From positions 1-49,065 of the forward strand of contig NZ_BLZO01000041.1 in NCBI RefSeq assembly GCF_014132355.1: a stretch of 49,065 bases of DNA. Reading direction: 5' to 3'. Positions 10,161-20,110 of this stretch are shown here, piece by piece. This DNA comes from Okeania sp. KiyG1. Lineage in GTDB: Bacteria > Cyanobacteriota > Cyanobacteriia > Cyanobacteriales > Microcoleaceae. Below the pieces are notes generated by a model. The model worked only from the letters and a program-made list of their open reading frames with translations. It was not told where the DNA came from and searched no databases. How positions within the stretch are numbered: position 1 is the first letter of the stretch; each line of letters opens with the position of its first letter. The position numbers and the translations under genes were made by a program.

Positions 10161-10824
10161 GGAAGAAGTAAGAAGGAAAACTACTACGTTATCTGAGTTT
10201 TAAACTTTGGAACTGTCCGCGCCTTTTGCTTCGACTGCTATAATTTTTATTTGGTGGTCATTTCAGCGAACTATCGTGTATAAAGTGGCAATGTCTACCG
10301 CATAGAAGTCATCTTTAGTCATCTAAAGATCACTGATTTATTATGGTTACTTAATGATAATTGATATCAAACACCAAAGAAGGTACTGCTATAAAAATAA
10401 AAATATAGGTTAAAATAATTTGCTAATACTCCAGAATGAAATAGCAAAATTACATAAAAAAATAGCCAATACGAGACATAATTATTATCTTAAATTAACT
10501 CATAAACTTTGTGAATTGGCAGAGAATATTTTTACTGAAATATTAACTTTAAATATTGGTTCATAAAGATTGTGAAAAAGTAATGTTTAGACTTGAGAAT
10601 AGTTATATTTATTAATGAAATACTTTACTGATATTTGCTAGAAAATTTGATTTGTTGCCTAGTTAACAATCTCAGAAGCAATCATCTCCGATTATTATTT
10701 CTGATTTATAAGGTGGGAGTGTCAATAGCCAGAATTATTAATAAATTATTGTCAAAACCACGACACAACTAAGCTAGTTGATAATGTAAGTTGAGAATAT
10801 TCTAACTAAGTAAAAGGTATAGTA
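10161..10824. other. Long leader region upstream of gltA
   Basis: No gene. It begins with the end of the AAGAAGG microsatellite and has TGCTTCGACTGCTATAA near 10235, a motif seen again near 35.43 kb in inverse form. The remaining ~550 bases are AT-rich without recognised repeats, unusual for this window, and probably hold the gltA promoter. Confidence 0.5.
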
Positions 10825-11967
10825 ATGTCTGTCGTCTGCATAGAATTTAAACCAGGTTTAGAAGGTGTTCCCGCTACCCAATCAAGTATCAGCTACGTCG
10901 ATGGACAGCAAGGAGTACTGGAATATCGAGGCATTAATATTCAGGAACTGGCAAAAAAGAGTTCTTTTCTGGAAACAGCATACTTATTAATTTGGGGCTA
11001 TCTTCCTAGCAAAGAAGAATTAGAAAGCTTTGAGCATGACATTCGCTATCACAGAAGAATTAAGTATAGAATTCGGGACATGATGAAATGCTTCCCAGAA
11101 ACTGGACATCCCATGGATGCTCTACAGACTTCAGCAGCAGCTTTAGGTTTATTTTATTCTCGCCGTGCTCTTGATAACCCAGAATATATTAGGTCTGCAG
11201 TCGTCAGGTTACTGGCTAAAATCCCAACTATGGTAGCTGCTTCGGAGTTAATGCGTAGAGGTAACGATGCTGTACAGCCAAAAGATGATTTGGACTATGC
11301 AGCCAACTTCTTATATATGCTGAATGAACGGGAACCCGATCCACTAGCAGCACAGGTATTTGATGTTTGTCTGATTCTTCATGCTGAACATACTATTAAT
11401 GCTTCTACATTCTCAGCTATGGTAACTTCTTCTACTTTGACAGATCCTTATGCAGTTATAGCTTCGGCAGTGGGAACTTTGGCAGGTCCTCTACATGGGG
11501 GTGCTAATGAAGACGTTATTACTATGTTGTCCGAAATTGGTTCGGTAGAAAATGTTAGGCCATATCTAGAAAAATGTTTGGAGACTAAGGCAAAAATTAT
11601 GGGTTTTGGTCACAGAGTCTATAAAGTGAAAGACCCGCGAGCTATTATTCTTCAGGAACTAGCAGAAAAGTTATTTGAAAAGTTTGGCTACGACAAATAT
11701 TATGAGATTGCTTTAGAGCTGGAAAAGGCTGTAGAGGAAAAATTAGGCCACAAAGGGATTTACCCAAATGTGGATTTTTATTCTGGTTTGGTTTATCGAA
11801 AATTAGGCATATCTAGCGACCTATTTACACCAGTATTTGCTATAGCTCGTGTAGCTGGTTGGTTGGCTCACTGGAAAGAACAGTTAACAGAAAATCGGAT
11901 TTTTCGTCCTACACAAATTTATACAGGAGAGCATAATATTTCTTATACTCCTATTCAAGAACGTTAA
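10825..11967 (+). CDS. gltA: Citrate synthase
   Basis: Condenses oxaloacetate and acetyl-CoA to citrate, the entry to the cyanobacterial TCA pathway and to 2-oxoglutarate for nitrogen assimilation. The catalytic triad is visible: His224 in GPLHGGANED, His263 in FGHRVYK and Asp317 in NVDFYSG. At 380 residues it is of the short bacterial type. The ATG follows an AAAGG ribosome-binding site. It lies 3.2 kb upstream of ndhA on the same strand, with a ClC gene and a GAF gene between them. Confidence 0.95.
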   Translation: MSVVCIEFKPGLEGVPATQSSISYVDGQQGVLEYRGINIQELAKKSSFLETAYLLIWGYLPSKEELESFEHDIRYHRRIKYRIRDMMKCFPETGHPMDALQTSAAALGLFYSRRALDNPEYIRSAVVRLLAKIPTMVAASELMRRGNDAVQPKDDLDYAANFLYMLNEREPDPLAAQVFDVCLILHAEHTINASTFSAMVTSSTLTDPYAVIASAVGTLAGPLHGGANEDVITMLSEIGSVENVRPYLEKCLETKAKIMGFGHRVYKVKDPRAIILQELAEKLFEKFGYDKYYEIALELEKAVEEKLGHKGIYPNVDFYSGLVYRKLGISSDLFTPVFAIARVAGWLAHWKEQLTENRIFRPTQIYTGEHNISYTPIQER

Positions 11968-12091
11968 GTATTTTAGAATTCAGAATTTAGAATTTAGAAT
12001 TCAGAATTTAGAAATTGTTTTTCGGCTGTCGCGGAGATGAAATGCTATGGCACATGAAAAGTTTCATTAATGGATAATTGATAATTGATAA

Positions 12092-12217
12092 TTACCTCGG
12101 GTTTTAACAGAAACGGAATTGAATATAAGGAAATATTATTTCTTTTTCCCCTTAAAAGGGGAGGCTTTAAACCAGAATTATTTAATTATTAATTATTAAT
12201 TCTTAATTATTCGGTAA
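12092..12217. repeat. Family A repeat (TTACC...GGTAA)
   Basis: Runs from TTACCTCGG to TTCGGTAA with the core GGAAATATTATTTC followed by CCCCTTAAAAGGGGAGGC. It is flanked on the left by TGATAAT heptamers and on the right inside edge by TTAATTA units. The spacer 11968-12377 also carries AGAATTT-type heptamers at 11975-12012 and no gene. Confidence 0.75.
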
Positions 12218-12377
12218 CTCCTCTGGAAGAAATAGTATGACAGAAGGAAAAAACTTATAAGTGTATAGCATAGATTGTTTCTCCTTCACAGCATCTCAAG
12301 AGCAGCTTCGGGAAGACATCAAAGATGTGACGAAAAGTAGCTATTAGCAGGAAACAATTAATGATTTTTTTTAACCT

Positions 12378-13865
12378 ATGAATATCTTTGCTTCTGCCTT
12401 TGTAATAATCTTTCTCGTACTAGCAGTTGGATTTTTCACCCAGAAGATTTTGATTAAGCGGGAGATTCAATGGTCTTTTCCCAATATGAATAATCAAAAT
12501 GTCAAAGACGACGAACTAGAATTAAGCAGTCTAACTCAAGAGTTGTTGTACTCCAAAATTCTGCTTTATACCAGTGCTGTTGGAATTATGGGAGGATTAG
12601 TTGCTACAGCTTACTACTTTGTTTTAGAACATTTTTTGGAGTTTGTTTGGGAAACAGGGAAGCACTACTTCACAGGAATTTTCCCGGATTGGTTCCCAGC
12701 ATGGAACTATACCTGGATTGTATCAACAATTGGAGGGTTTGGGGTTGGCTTGTGTCTCTATTTCTTTGGTCAACCAGGAGAAATGGCAAAGGTGATTGAT
12801 AAAATTCACGATCCTGGTCGTTTGGAACCAAGTCAAACACCAGGAATGATTGCCACATCTTTAGTATCAATTACTGCTGGTGGAAGTTTGGGACCTGAAG
12901 CACCCCTGGTACAAATTAATGGTAGTTTAGGAAGTTGGATTGCAGACAAACTGAATTTGACTCTCAAGGAAACAAGAGTTCTGACCTTTTGTGGTATGGG
13001 TGCAGCATTAGCAGCATTCTTTGGCGATCCGGTTGGTGGCCCGTTATTTGCCCTGGAGATTCCCCATCGTCGCGGAATTCAGTATTATGAAGCAATTATT
13101 CCGGCAGTTGTTGCAGGAATTTTTAGTTTTGGTGTGTTTCGGTTTGGCACTGGGTTAGAAATTGGAGGTATCTATCACTTTGACTATTTTGATAGTATTC
13201 CTGCTTTGAGTTGGCTCAATCTTCTGGAAGCTGGAGTTCTAGGAATAGTAGGTGGTTTAGCTGGAATTTTGTTTATTGGGATTTTTCGACTCACAGAATT
13301 TGCCATCCAACCTATTGAAAATAGGCATATTTGGCGAGCAATTTTGGGAGGATTGGGGATTGGTTGGTTAGCAGTTTTATATCCTCAAACTCTTTTCTTT
13401 AGCGAGCAACAAATTGAAACTCAATTAATTGAGCCAGCTACTACACTTACAGTTGTAACATTACTCGGAATTTGTTTGGCTAAAATGATGGCCATTAGTT
13501 TCACTATTCATGGTGGATTTCGAGGGGGTTTTATTTTTCCCCTATTTTTCACAGGAGCAAGTTTAGGGTTGGCTATCAGTTTTTTAATTCCAGGAGTACA
13601 TCCAACTATTGCAATGTTATGTTGCATGGCCGCCATTAATGTATCGATTACCAAAACTCCGATTAGCACCTCAATTATTTTGAGTGTTTTATCTGATACA
13701 TCGATAATTCCGATTATAGCGATCGCTAGTTTTACCAGTTTTATATTGACTAGCAATATTGGTTTGTTAAGAACTCAACGCCCTAGAAAACAAGTCGAAC
13801 ATCCACAGTGCCTTATTAAAACAGTACTACATGAACAGGGAGTTTCATTAATGGATAATGGATAA
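12378..13865 (+). CDS. ClC family chloride channel or transporter
   Basis: A membrane protein of 495 residues with about ten hydrophobic segments and ClC signatures: GGSLGPEAPLVQI (about 168-180), FGDPVGGPLFALE, and GGFRGGFIFP (about 377-386). ClC proteins conduct anions or exchange them for protons. The first motif corresponds to GREGP of the classical exchangers, with Leu where the gating Glu usually sits. That is common in this subgroup, so channel-like behaviour is only a suggestion. The last ~8 residues and the stop come from the GGATAAT tandem array that starts here. It has no CBS domain. Confidence 0.85.
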   Translation: MNIFASAFVIIFLVLAVGFFTQKILIKREIQWSFPNMNNQNVKDDELELSSLTQELLYSKILLYTSAVGIMGGLVATAYYFVLEHFLEFVWETGKHYFTGIFPDWFPAWNYTWIVSTIGGFGVGLCLYFFGQPGEMAKVIDKIHDPGRLEPSQTPGMIATSLVSITAGGSLGPEAPLVQINGSLGSWIADKLNLTLKETRVLTFCGMGAALAAFFGDPVGGPLFALEIPHRRGIQYYEAIIPAVVAGIFSFGVFRFGTGLEIGGIYHFDYFDSIPALSWLNLLEAGVLGIVGGLAGILFIGIFRLTEFAIQPIENRHIWRAILGGLGIGWLAVLYPQTLFFSEQQIETQLIEPATTLTVVTLLGICLAKMMAISFTIHGGFRGGFIFPLFFTGASLGLAISFLIPGVHPTIAMLCCMAAINVSITKTPISTSIILSVLSDTSIIPIIAIASFTSFILTSNIGLLRTQRPRKQVEHPQCLIKTVLHEQGVSLMDNG

Positions 13866-13930
13866 TGGATAATGGATAATGGATAATGGATAATGGATAA
13901 TGGATAATGGATAATGGATAATGGATAATT
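13851..13930. repeat. Tandem array of a 9-bp unit, ATGGATAAT
   Basis: About eight perfect or near-perfect units of ATGGATAAT run across the stop codon of the ClC gene. The unit is the usual outer flank of family A copies, here expanded. Confidence 0.9.
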
Positions 13931-14288
13931 ACAAGAAGGTTAAAACCGAGAGGATTGAACATAAGGAAATATTATTTCTTTTTTACCCTTAAAAGGGGAG
14001 GCAACAGAGGCGCGAATTATTTAATTATTAATTATTAATAATCCGGTAAAACATATAGTTAGGGTTTGCGTATGGAAAGTCTTTTTGTTGAGGTAGAAAG
14101 TAGTTAAGAGTCAGGATAAATGCGAGTTATAGAGGAAGTGGTCGAAAGAATAATCTCCTGATTTTTCTGCCGAACTATGCGCCTCGAATACTAACTTTTT
14201 GAGTATTTTAGACGTGATAAAAGGCACTTTTTAAAAGCCACAAAAAGGCACTTTTCTTCATAAGTTAATGCTTTTGTAAGCCCTAATT
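13928..14288. repeat. Family A copy followed by family F copy
   Basis: Family A: about 13928-14048, with GGAAATATTATTTC, CCCTTAAAAGGGGAGGC and a closing CCGGTAA. Family F: about 14148-14288, with GATTTTTCTGCCGAACTATG, AAAAGGCAC twice and GTAAGCCCTAATTA. No gene lies between 13866 and 14338. Confidence 0.7.
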
Positions 14289-14338
14289 ATAACTATTAAA
14301 TATGACATTATTTAATTTGATAAATCAAACCTATATCG

Positions 14339-14800
14339 ATGAATGAAAGTATTACTATAAGTCTAGAAAAAATTTGTGTATCAACTAATTTTCCCTATGG
14401 TGAAGCTTGGATTCCAGATGAAGATAAAAATCTACTACAACTTAGTTCCAGCTATTATATTAATTCCGGTTTTGGCAACAAGGATTTAGAACAATTTTGG
14501 GTTTGTAGTCAAGATTTTATATTATCTAGGGGTGAAGGCTTACCAGGACGAGTTTGGTTATCAAAACAACCGGAATGGATTATAGATGTAACTATCGAGT
14601 CTGAGGGATATTTTTTACGCAATCAAATTGCGAAAGCTTTTGGAGTCAAAAGCGGCTTTTCTATACCTGTAATTACACAAAATAAAGTTTTGATAGTGTT
14701 GGCTTTTTTTACGGCACAAACTCGTTCTAAAGATACAAAAATTATAGAAATAGCAACAAGTCAAGCCGAAAGTTTAGGGCAACTTCTATTCAATTTATGA
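14339..14800 (+). CDS. Stand-alone GAF domain protein
   Basis: A 153-residue protein that is essentially one GAF domain: FPYGEAWIPDED, GEGLPGRVWLSKQPEWI, and FGVKSGFSIPVI are typical of the GAF units in cyanobacterial sensor kinases and cyclases. There is no kinase, cyclase or DNA-binding part and no transmembrane segment. It may be an independent ligand sensor acting by protein contact, or a fragment of a once larger sensor. No bilin-binding Cys-His pair is seen. A family F repeat lies immediately upstream and could have cut it off. Confidence 0.75.
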   Translation: MNESITISLEKICVSTNFPYGEAWIPDEDKNLLQLSSSYYINSGFGNKDLEQFWVCSQDFILSRGEGLPGRVWLSKQPEWIIDVTIESEGYFLRNQIAKAFGVKSGFSIPVITQNKVLIVLAFFTAQTRSKDTKIIEIATSQAESLGQLLFNL

Positions 14801-15168
14801 TAGATATCTCCAACAATAAAAAATTAAATCAATTATTTCCCCCTATCCCCTATTGACTCTTTTGTAAGTTTATAGACCAATATTCATTACTTAACTCACT
14901 TGGACAGGCGTTATCCTGAATGGAATTACTCCTAATCCCTCTCCATACATCAGAATAAGGATGATTGAATTGCCTTTCGCATGGGTATTGTAACTGCTGT
15001 TGAGGTCAGCATTAATTAACCAGCCATTTTTTGAAAAGTGTAAACCTCTTTCATCAATTATCAATTATCCATGCTCTATAAAAATATCAGGTTTGGCTAA
15101 TCTCAGAATCCTATCTTTCTGATAAAATCAACAAGCAAAGTAATAATACTTATTTAACCCTACTCTAA
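14801..15168. other. Upstream region of ndhA
   Basis: No gene and no clear member of the repeat families, apart from a TATCAATTATCAATTATCC stretch near 15054-15072. It should contain the ndhA promoter. Confidence 0.5.
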
Positions 15169-16287
15169 ATGAATTCAGGAATCGATCTACAAAGAACATT
15201 TATTGAAGCTCTCGTAGACTTGGGCCTATCCCCAGAAATAGCCAGAACCGTTTGGCTACCATTACCCATGTTATTGATGATTATAGCTGCTACTGTTAGT
15301 GTTCTAGTAACAGTGTGGCTAGAGCGAAAAATTTCCGCAGCAGCTCAACAAAGAATTGGCCCAGAATTTATCGGTCCTTTGGGAACTCTAGCACCTTTAG
15401 CTGATGGCTTGAAGCTAGTTTTCAAAGAAGATGTTGTTCCTTCTAAAGCAGACCCTCTACTTTTCACTCTAGGTCCTGTAATAGTAGCCATCCCAGTATT
15501 TTTGTCTTATCTAGTAGTTCCTTTTGGACAAAATTTAATCATTACAGACCTGGGGGTAGCAATATTTTTATGGATAGCTCTTTCCAGTATTCAGCCAATT
15601 GGTCTGCTGATGTCTGGCTATGCATCCAACAATAAATATTCTCTACTAGGAGGTTTAAGAGCAGCAGCACAATCTATTAGTTATGAAATACCTTTAGCTT
15701 TAGCTGTACTGGCAGTAGTAATGATGTCCAATAGCCTCAGTACAATTGATATTGTTGAGCAACAATCAGGCTATGGCATTTTAGGATGGAATATTTGGAG
15801 ACAACCAGCAGGTTTCCTGATTTTCTGGATATCAGCATTGGCAGAATGTGAAAGACTTCCGTTTGACCTTCCTGAAGCAGAAGAAGAATTAGTAGCAGGA
15901 TATCAAACAGAATATACAGGGATGAAATTTGCCCTTTATTACCTAGCGTCTTACATTAATTTAGTTCTATCTGCTCTGTTTGTCGCAATTTTATATCTAG
16001 GTGGTTGGGAGTCCCCTATACCAGTTGGACTTCTCAGTGACTGGTTAGGAGTAAGTGAAACAACTCCCTGGCTACAAATAATTACTGCTACTTTGGGCAT
16101 TACTATGACATTGCTCAAAGCTTATTTTCTAGTATTCATTGCTGTGTTATTACGTTGGACATTACCAAGGGTCAGGATTGACCAATTATTAGACTTGGGA
16201 TGGAAGTTTCTCTTACCCGTCGCTCTGGTAAATCTACTGTTAACTGCAGCCTTAAAGTTAACCTTTCCATTTGCTTTTGGTGGATAA
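15169..16287 (+). CDS. ndhA: NDH-1 subunit NdhA (membrane subunit 1)
   Basis: Subunit 1 of the NAD(P)H-quinone oxidoreductase (NDH-1), the thylakoid complex for respiratory and cyclic electron flow. The 372 residues include the family signatures [20 protein letters not shown] (about 44-63) and [20 protein letters not shown] (about 225-244), the latter near the quinone cavity, plus about eight hydrophobic segments. It heads the conserved ndhA-I-G-E order. The gap to ndhI, 318 bases, is unusually long for this operon and contains GAAGTCA heptamer repeats (16291-16325). Confidence 0.97.
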   Translation: MNSGIDLQRTFIEALVDLGLSPEIARTVWLPLPMLLMIIAATVSVLVTVWLERKISAAAQQRIGPEFIGPLGTLAPLADGLKLVFKEDVVPSKADPLLFTLGPVIVAIPVFLSYLVVPFGQNLIITDLGVAIFLWIALSSIQPIGLLMSGYASNNKYSLLGGLRAAAQSISYEIPLALAVLAVVMMSNSLSTIDIVEQQSGYGILGWNIWRQPAGFLIFWISALAECERLPFDLPEAEEELVAGYQTEYTGMKFALYYLASYINLVLSALFVAILYLGGWESPIPVGLLSDWLGVSETTPWLQIITATLGITMTLLKAYFLVFIAVLLRWTLPRVRIDQLLDLGWKFLLPVALVNLLLTAALKLTFPFAFGG

Positions 16288-16605
16288 ATCATAAGTCAGA
16301 AGTTAGAAGTCAGAAGTCAGAAGATAGAATTAATTAGTCCCTGGTTTGTAGACATGGAGGTACTTTTCCTGAATATCCTCTAATAAATTCAAGACCAGCA
16401 AATATTAATGTTTGTGAGGGGTTTTAAAGATATAATCCAATTCTTAAATTATGTCTTTTAATCCTACTCCCTACTCTTAAGGAGATTTAGCAAGACTTTT
16501 GAGAAATGGTATAAATCCATAGCTGATTTTAGACTTTTAGACTAAACTATATCGAAAATCTAAAATTACTTTTTCCGCTAATTAGATTTCATAGGAGAAA
16601 ACGCC

Positions 16606-17220
16606 ATGCTCAAATTCCTCAATCAAGTAGGCGAATACGCTAAAGAAACTTTTCAAGCTGCTAAATATATTGGTCAGGGTTTATCTGTAACTTTTGACCA
16701 CATGAGCCGTCGTCCTGTTACTGTACAATACCCCTACGAAAAACTTATTCCTTCTGAAAGATTTCGAGGCAGAATTCACTTTGAATTTGACAAGTGTATT
16801 GCCTGTGAAGTTTGTGTGAGGGTTTGTCCGATTAATTTACCTGTAGTTGATTGGGAATTTAATAAGGAAACCAAAAAGAAAAAGCTTAAACACTACAGTA
16901 TTGATTTTGGTGTTTGTATTTTCTGCGGTAACTGTGTGGAATATTGTCCAACTAACTGTTTATCCATGACGGAAGAGTATGAATTAGCAGCTTATGACCG
17001 CCATGAGTTGAATTATGATAATGTTGCCCTGGGACGATTACCATATAAGGTGACAAATGACCCAATGGTAACTCCTATGCGAGAATTAGCTTACTTGCCT
17101 AAGGGAGCTATAGACCCTCATACAGTTCCTCAAAATGCACGTCGCGCTGGTCTTCGTCCGGAAGAAATTCTTGAACAAATGGAAGCTGAAAAACCAGTAG
17201 CAGAGACTACAGAAAAATAG
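16606..17220 (+). CDS. ndhI: NDH-1 subunit NdhI, 2x[4Fe-4S] ferredoxin-like
   Basis: Iron-sulfur subunit of NDH-1, 204 residues. Two [4Fe-4S] motifs are complete: [12 protein letters not shown] near 64-75 and [12 protein letters not shown] near 103-114. It passes electrons from the ferredoxin input arm toward quinone at the membrane arm junction. A ribosome-binding site AGGAG lies about 8 bases before the ATG. The acidic tail of ~25 residues is typical of cyanobacterial NdhI. Confidence 0.97.
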   Translation: MLKFLNQVGEYAKETFQAAKYIGQGLSVTFDHMSRRPVTVQYPYEKLIPSERFRGRIHFEFDKCIACEVCVRVCPINLPVVDWEFNKETKKKKLKHYSIDFGVCIFCGNCVEYCPTNCLSMTEEYELAAYDRHELNYDNVALGRLPYKVTNDPMVTPMRELAYLPKGAIDPHTVPQNARRAGLRPEEILEQMEAEKPVAETTEK

Positions 17221-17236
17221 CTATTAGTTTGTTAAT

Positions 17237-17330
17237 CAGGACTTACGCAAATTAACCTTTAAAACGACAACATATCTAGGGGCGAATAGTATTCGCCCTC
17301 AATTGATTGAGTTTCTGTGGGTAGGTTCTG
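17237..17330. mobile_element. Miniature element, family D, between ndhI and ndhG
   Basis: Starts CAGGACTTACGCA and ends GGTAGGTTCTG, a decayed inverted end. TTAAT lies directly on both sides (17232-17236 and 17331-17335), consistent with a 5-bp target duplication. The centre has the palindrome GGGCGAATAGTATTCGCCC. The rest of the 469-base ndhI-ndhG spacer has TAGCTGA heptamers (17584-17610) and a family R short repeat (17614-17640). Confidence 0.75.
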
Positions 17331-17689
17331 TTAATTATTAGTTGTGAAGTTAAGATTCAGCTATTAACGGTCAGCTTTTCGGTGAGCAATACGCTCGCAT
17401 TCAGCTTTTGAATTAATGAAGCAAGCATTAGTTTAACTTCTACTACATTTTCAACTATATGAAAAGAAATGTAGATGTGGCTTGATAAACTGTTAAGGTT
17501 AAGTGATGGACTTTTTTCACCCATACTTTTAATTCTTGGAAATTTATCAATTGCTTTTTTCTCCTTTTTGTAAGGTAATAAAGCTAATAGCTGATAGCTG
17601 ATAGCTGACTGCTGTTTGCGGAGCATTCCGTAGGAAATGCTTAAGATGAAATATCATTCAAAATAAACAAATCTCTAAAGGAATAAAAA

Positions 17690-18307
17690 GTGGATTTAGC
17701 GCAAGGAGTTCAATTTGTTTCATTTGCTTTATTAAGCATAATGATGATTGCTGCTGCTTTGGGAGTAGTGTTATTTTCTAATATTGTCTACTCAGCATTT
17801 TTGTTGGGTGGAGTATTTATGAGTATTTCTGGTTTATACCTTTTATTAAATGCTGATTTTGTGGCTACTGCCCAAGTTTTGATTTATGTTGGAGCTGTTA
17901 ATGTCTTGATTTTATTTGCAATTATGCTTGTAAATAAACGAGAAGATTTTAAGGCTTTGCCTAATGCTTGGTTTAGAAAAATAGCTACAGCTTTAGTTTG
18001 CGTTGGTTTATTTGCCCTACTAAGTACCATGGTATTATCTACTTCTTGGTCAATTCCTGGTGCTAGTATTGCTAATACAGAAAGTTCAATTGTTTTAATT
18101 GGTAGACACTTTTTTAGTGATTTTTTACTTCCTTTTGAACTTGCTTCTGTGTTTTTGTTAATGGCAATGGTGGGTGCTATTATTTTGGCTCGTCGTGATA
18201 TTTTGCCTGATGAAGTACCGACTGATATGCCTCAAACACCTGTTTTAAGTTTGCCAGAACGCCCCCGTGAATTAGTGTCTGGTTCTAGTGAAATTTCTAA
18301 TAATTAA
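17690..18307 (+). CDS. ndhG: NDH-1 subunit NdhG (membrane subunit 6)
   Basis: Subunit 6 of NDH-1, 205 residues with five predicted hydrophobic segments; VQFVSFALLSIMMIAAALGV opens the protein and VLIYVGAVNVLILFAIMLVN is the family core. It is part of the proton-pumping membrane arm. The start is a GTG, chosen because AAAGGA lies about 8 bases upstream and the conserved region begins at once. ndhE follows after 21 bases, so these two are surely co-transcribed. The gap to ndhI is filled with repeats. Confidence 0.95.
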   Translation: MDLAQGVQFVSFALLSIMMIAAALGVVLFSNIVYSAFLLGGVFMSISGLYLLLNADFVATAQVLIYVGAVNVLILFAIMLVNKREDFKALPNAWFRKIATALVCVGLFALLSTMVLSTSWSIPGASIANTESSIVLIGRHFFSDFLLPFELASVFLLMAMVGAIILARRDILPDEVPTDMPQTPVLSLPERPRELVSGSSEISNN

Positions 18308-18328
18308 ATTCAAAGAGTTGATAAGTTT

Positions 18329-18640
18329 ATGCAATTGCAACTGGAGTATTTTTTGTTATTAGCCGCAGCACTTTTCTGTATAGGTATTTATGGTTTAATT
18401 ACCAGTCGCAATGCAGTTAGGGTGCTGATGTCTATTGAGTTACTGCTTAATGCTGTAAATCTAAATTTGATGGGTTTTTCTAATTTCTTAGATTCTCAGA
18501 ATATTAAAGGTCAGGTTTTTACTGTGTTTGTAATTACTGTTGCTGCTGCTGAAGCGGCTGTTGGTCTAGCGATAGTTCTTGCAATTTATCGTAACCGTGA
18601 CACGGTAGATATGGAACAGTTTAATTTATTAAAGTGGTAA
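18329..18640 (+). CDS. ndhE: NDH-1 subunit NdhE (membrane subunit 4L)
   Basis: The 4L subunit of NDH-1, 103 residues with three transmembrane helices. The motif [20 protein letters not shown] (about 27-46) includes the buried glutamate of the proton path, and [12 protein letters not shown] the second conserved acidic residue. It closes the ndhA-I-G-E cluster. ATAATTT heptamers begin 11 bases after the stop and no clear terminator is seen. Confidence 0.97.
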   Translation: MQLQLEYFLLLAAALFCIGIYGLITSRNAVRVLMSIELLLNAVNLNLMGFSNFLDSQNIKGQVFTVFVITVAAAEAAVGLAIVLAIYRNRDTVDMEQFNLLKW

Positions 18641-19180
18641 TTATAATTTATAATTTATAATTTATAATTTATAATTTAGAATTACCTCTCCTTTAAAAGA
18701 AGAAAATTGACTCAAAGGAAAATTTTTCTTTTTATCCTCTTAAAAGAGGAGGCTTTCAAGCATAATTTTTCGGTAAGCATTCACCTATTAGCATTCAGCG
18801 TTCAGCTTGAGTTGATAATCTTTGAATGCTTACTTTTAATACTATAAAATGTTTTATTTGAGCAGTTTTTAACGTCTCCCTGTGCATCTGGATTTCAATA
18901 ATTTAGAATTAAGAGTTTAGAATTTAGAATTACCGAATAATTAATAATTAATAATTAAATAATTCACGCCTTGAAGCTTCCCCTTTTTAAGGGAAAAAAA
19001 GTGCTAGGATATTTCCTTATATTCAATTCCGTAACGGTTTTAACCAGAGGTAATTATCAATTATCCATTATCCATTAATGGACTCTCCTTTAAAAGAAGA
19101 AAATTGACTCAAAGGAAAAATTTTCTTTTTATCCTCATTATGAAGAGGAGGCTTTCAATCACAATTTTTCGGTAACTATT
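18641..19180. repeat. Cluster of three family A repeats with heptamer flanks
   Basis: ATAATTT heptamers (18650-18680) lead into family A copies at 18682-18776 (plus), 18930-19053 (inverted) and about 19081-19175 (plus). The first and third are about 90% alike over ~90 bases and share GAAGAAAATTGACTCAAAGG. The second belongs to the ATATTTCCTTATATTCAATT subtype. No gene is present. Confidence 0.8.
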
Positions 19181-19337
19181 TATTGTCGGGAAAAATTTTT
19201 TTAATACTATGTAAAGAAATATAATTTTATTTACTGAAAAATATTAAGCTTCGTTACTAAGCTGCAACATAAAATAATTTCCGTGCTACCGTTTCTAATC
19301 AGAAACAAGTTCAAATAATTTAGGGGAGGAAAAAACT

Positions 19338-19538
19338 TTGAATTCAGAAATTAAAAAATATCCATCTTGTTCTTTACATCAAGATGTTAGTGAATATGTG
19401 GCTGATTTACAATTTCACATGACTTTACACGCTCGTAATTTAGTTCCTTCTCTTAATCAAGCAAAAGATGGTCGCGAGCAAATGTTACAGCAAACTCAAG
19501 CTCATTTTGAAAAGCTTATTTCTAGACAGACTCTTTAG
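19338..19538 (+). CDS. Small conserved-looking unknown protein
   Basis: A 66-residue protein that I do not recognise. It starts at TTG with a strong GGGGAGG site 8-9 bases upstream and is followed by a good terminator, which together make it convincing. It is hydrophilic, with one likely helix (residues 18-60, rich in His, Gln and Lys), no Cys and no membrane segment. Nothing around it suggests a role. It could be a small regulator or a host factor; I do not assign a function. Confidence 0.6.
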   Translation: MNSEIKKYPSCSLHQDVSEYVADLQFHMTLHARNLVPSLNQAKDGREQMLQQTQAHFEKLISRQTL

Positions 19539-19562
19539 TTATTTTTATATTTATTTTTATTC

Positions 19563-19602
19563 AAAAACCCAGTTTCAAGTAGCGAAGGAGATTGGGTTTT
19601 TT
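19563..19602 (+). terminator. Rho-independent terminator after the small gene
   Basis: AAAAACCCA pairs with TGGGTTTTTT across a purine-rich loop, ending in six T residues. Confidence 0.75.
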
Positions 19603-19995
19603 GGTTTGTTTGAAAACTTCAAGGACTCCACATTCTATAGAACTCCTAACCGTATCTTTTACATTAACTTTACTTTCTGCAAACTGAGCGATCACTGAGA
19701 AACAACACTTATGTTGAATAAATAGTCATGGGTATAGACGAATAACCCTATTTAATATTTAAAATATCACAAAAATTGTGAGGATGCAACGGAAAATCCT
19801 GTGCAAAATTTTTATGAGCTTCATAAAATGAAAATGTTGGTAATTTTCCACTGAGGAAGGATAGATGGAAAGATTTGATGAGGGCAAAGTAATCATAGTA
19901 TAGCTAATTTCTCTTTCTGCTGTACAATACCTACACAATTCCGGCAAAACCAGGTAATATTTGGTAGTGTCGGTCAAAGATGCTTGCTTCTTGCT
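19603..19995 (-). other. Spacer with a relic related to the 301-residue unknown gene
   Basis: No credible gene. At 19896-19921, TAGTATAGCTAATTTCT and TTTCTGCT match the coding DNA of the unknown gene at 22678-22704 with one difference, and both read AE(R/K)EISYT on the minus strand. A further shared CCAGGTAAT follows after a 28-base gap. This is likely a decayed duplicate. Confidence 0.4.
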
Positions 19996-20110
19996 TCAAC
20001 CTGGGAGGACGGCCTCTTCCAGTTCACAAGCGTAAATTCGGGTACAGCCTACCCTATTTTTTTGATTAACTTCCCCATACTGAGATAACACAAGTGCCGC
20101 ATTCAAGTCT
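19960..20110 (-). ncRNA. Candidate omega RNA at the end of the minus-strand tnpB
   Basis: The 3' coding end of the tnpB gene at 19996-21231 and the sequence TTGAAGCAAGAAGC just after it resemble right ends of other IS1341-type elements. A clear terminal hairpin is missing, so the right end may be eroded. Boundaries are guesses. Confidence 0.25.
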
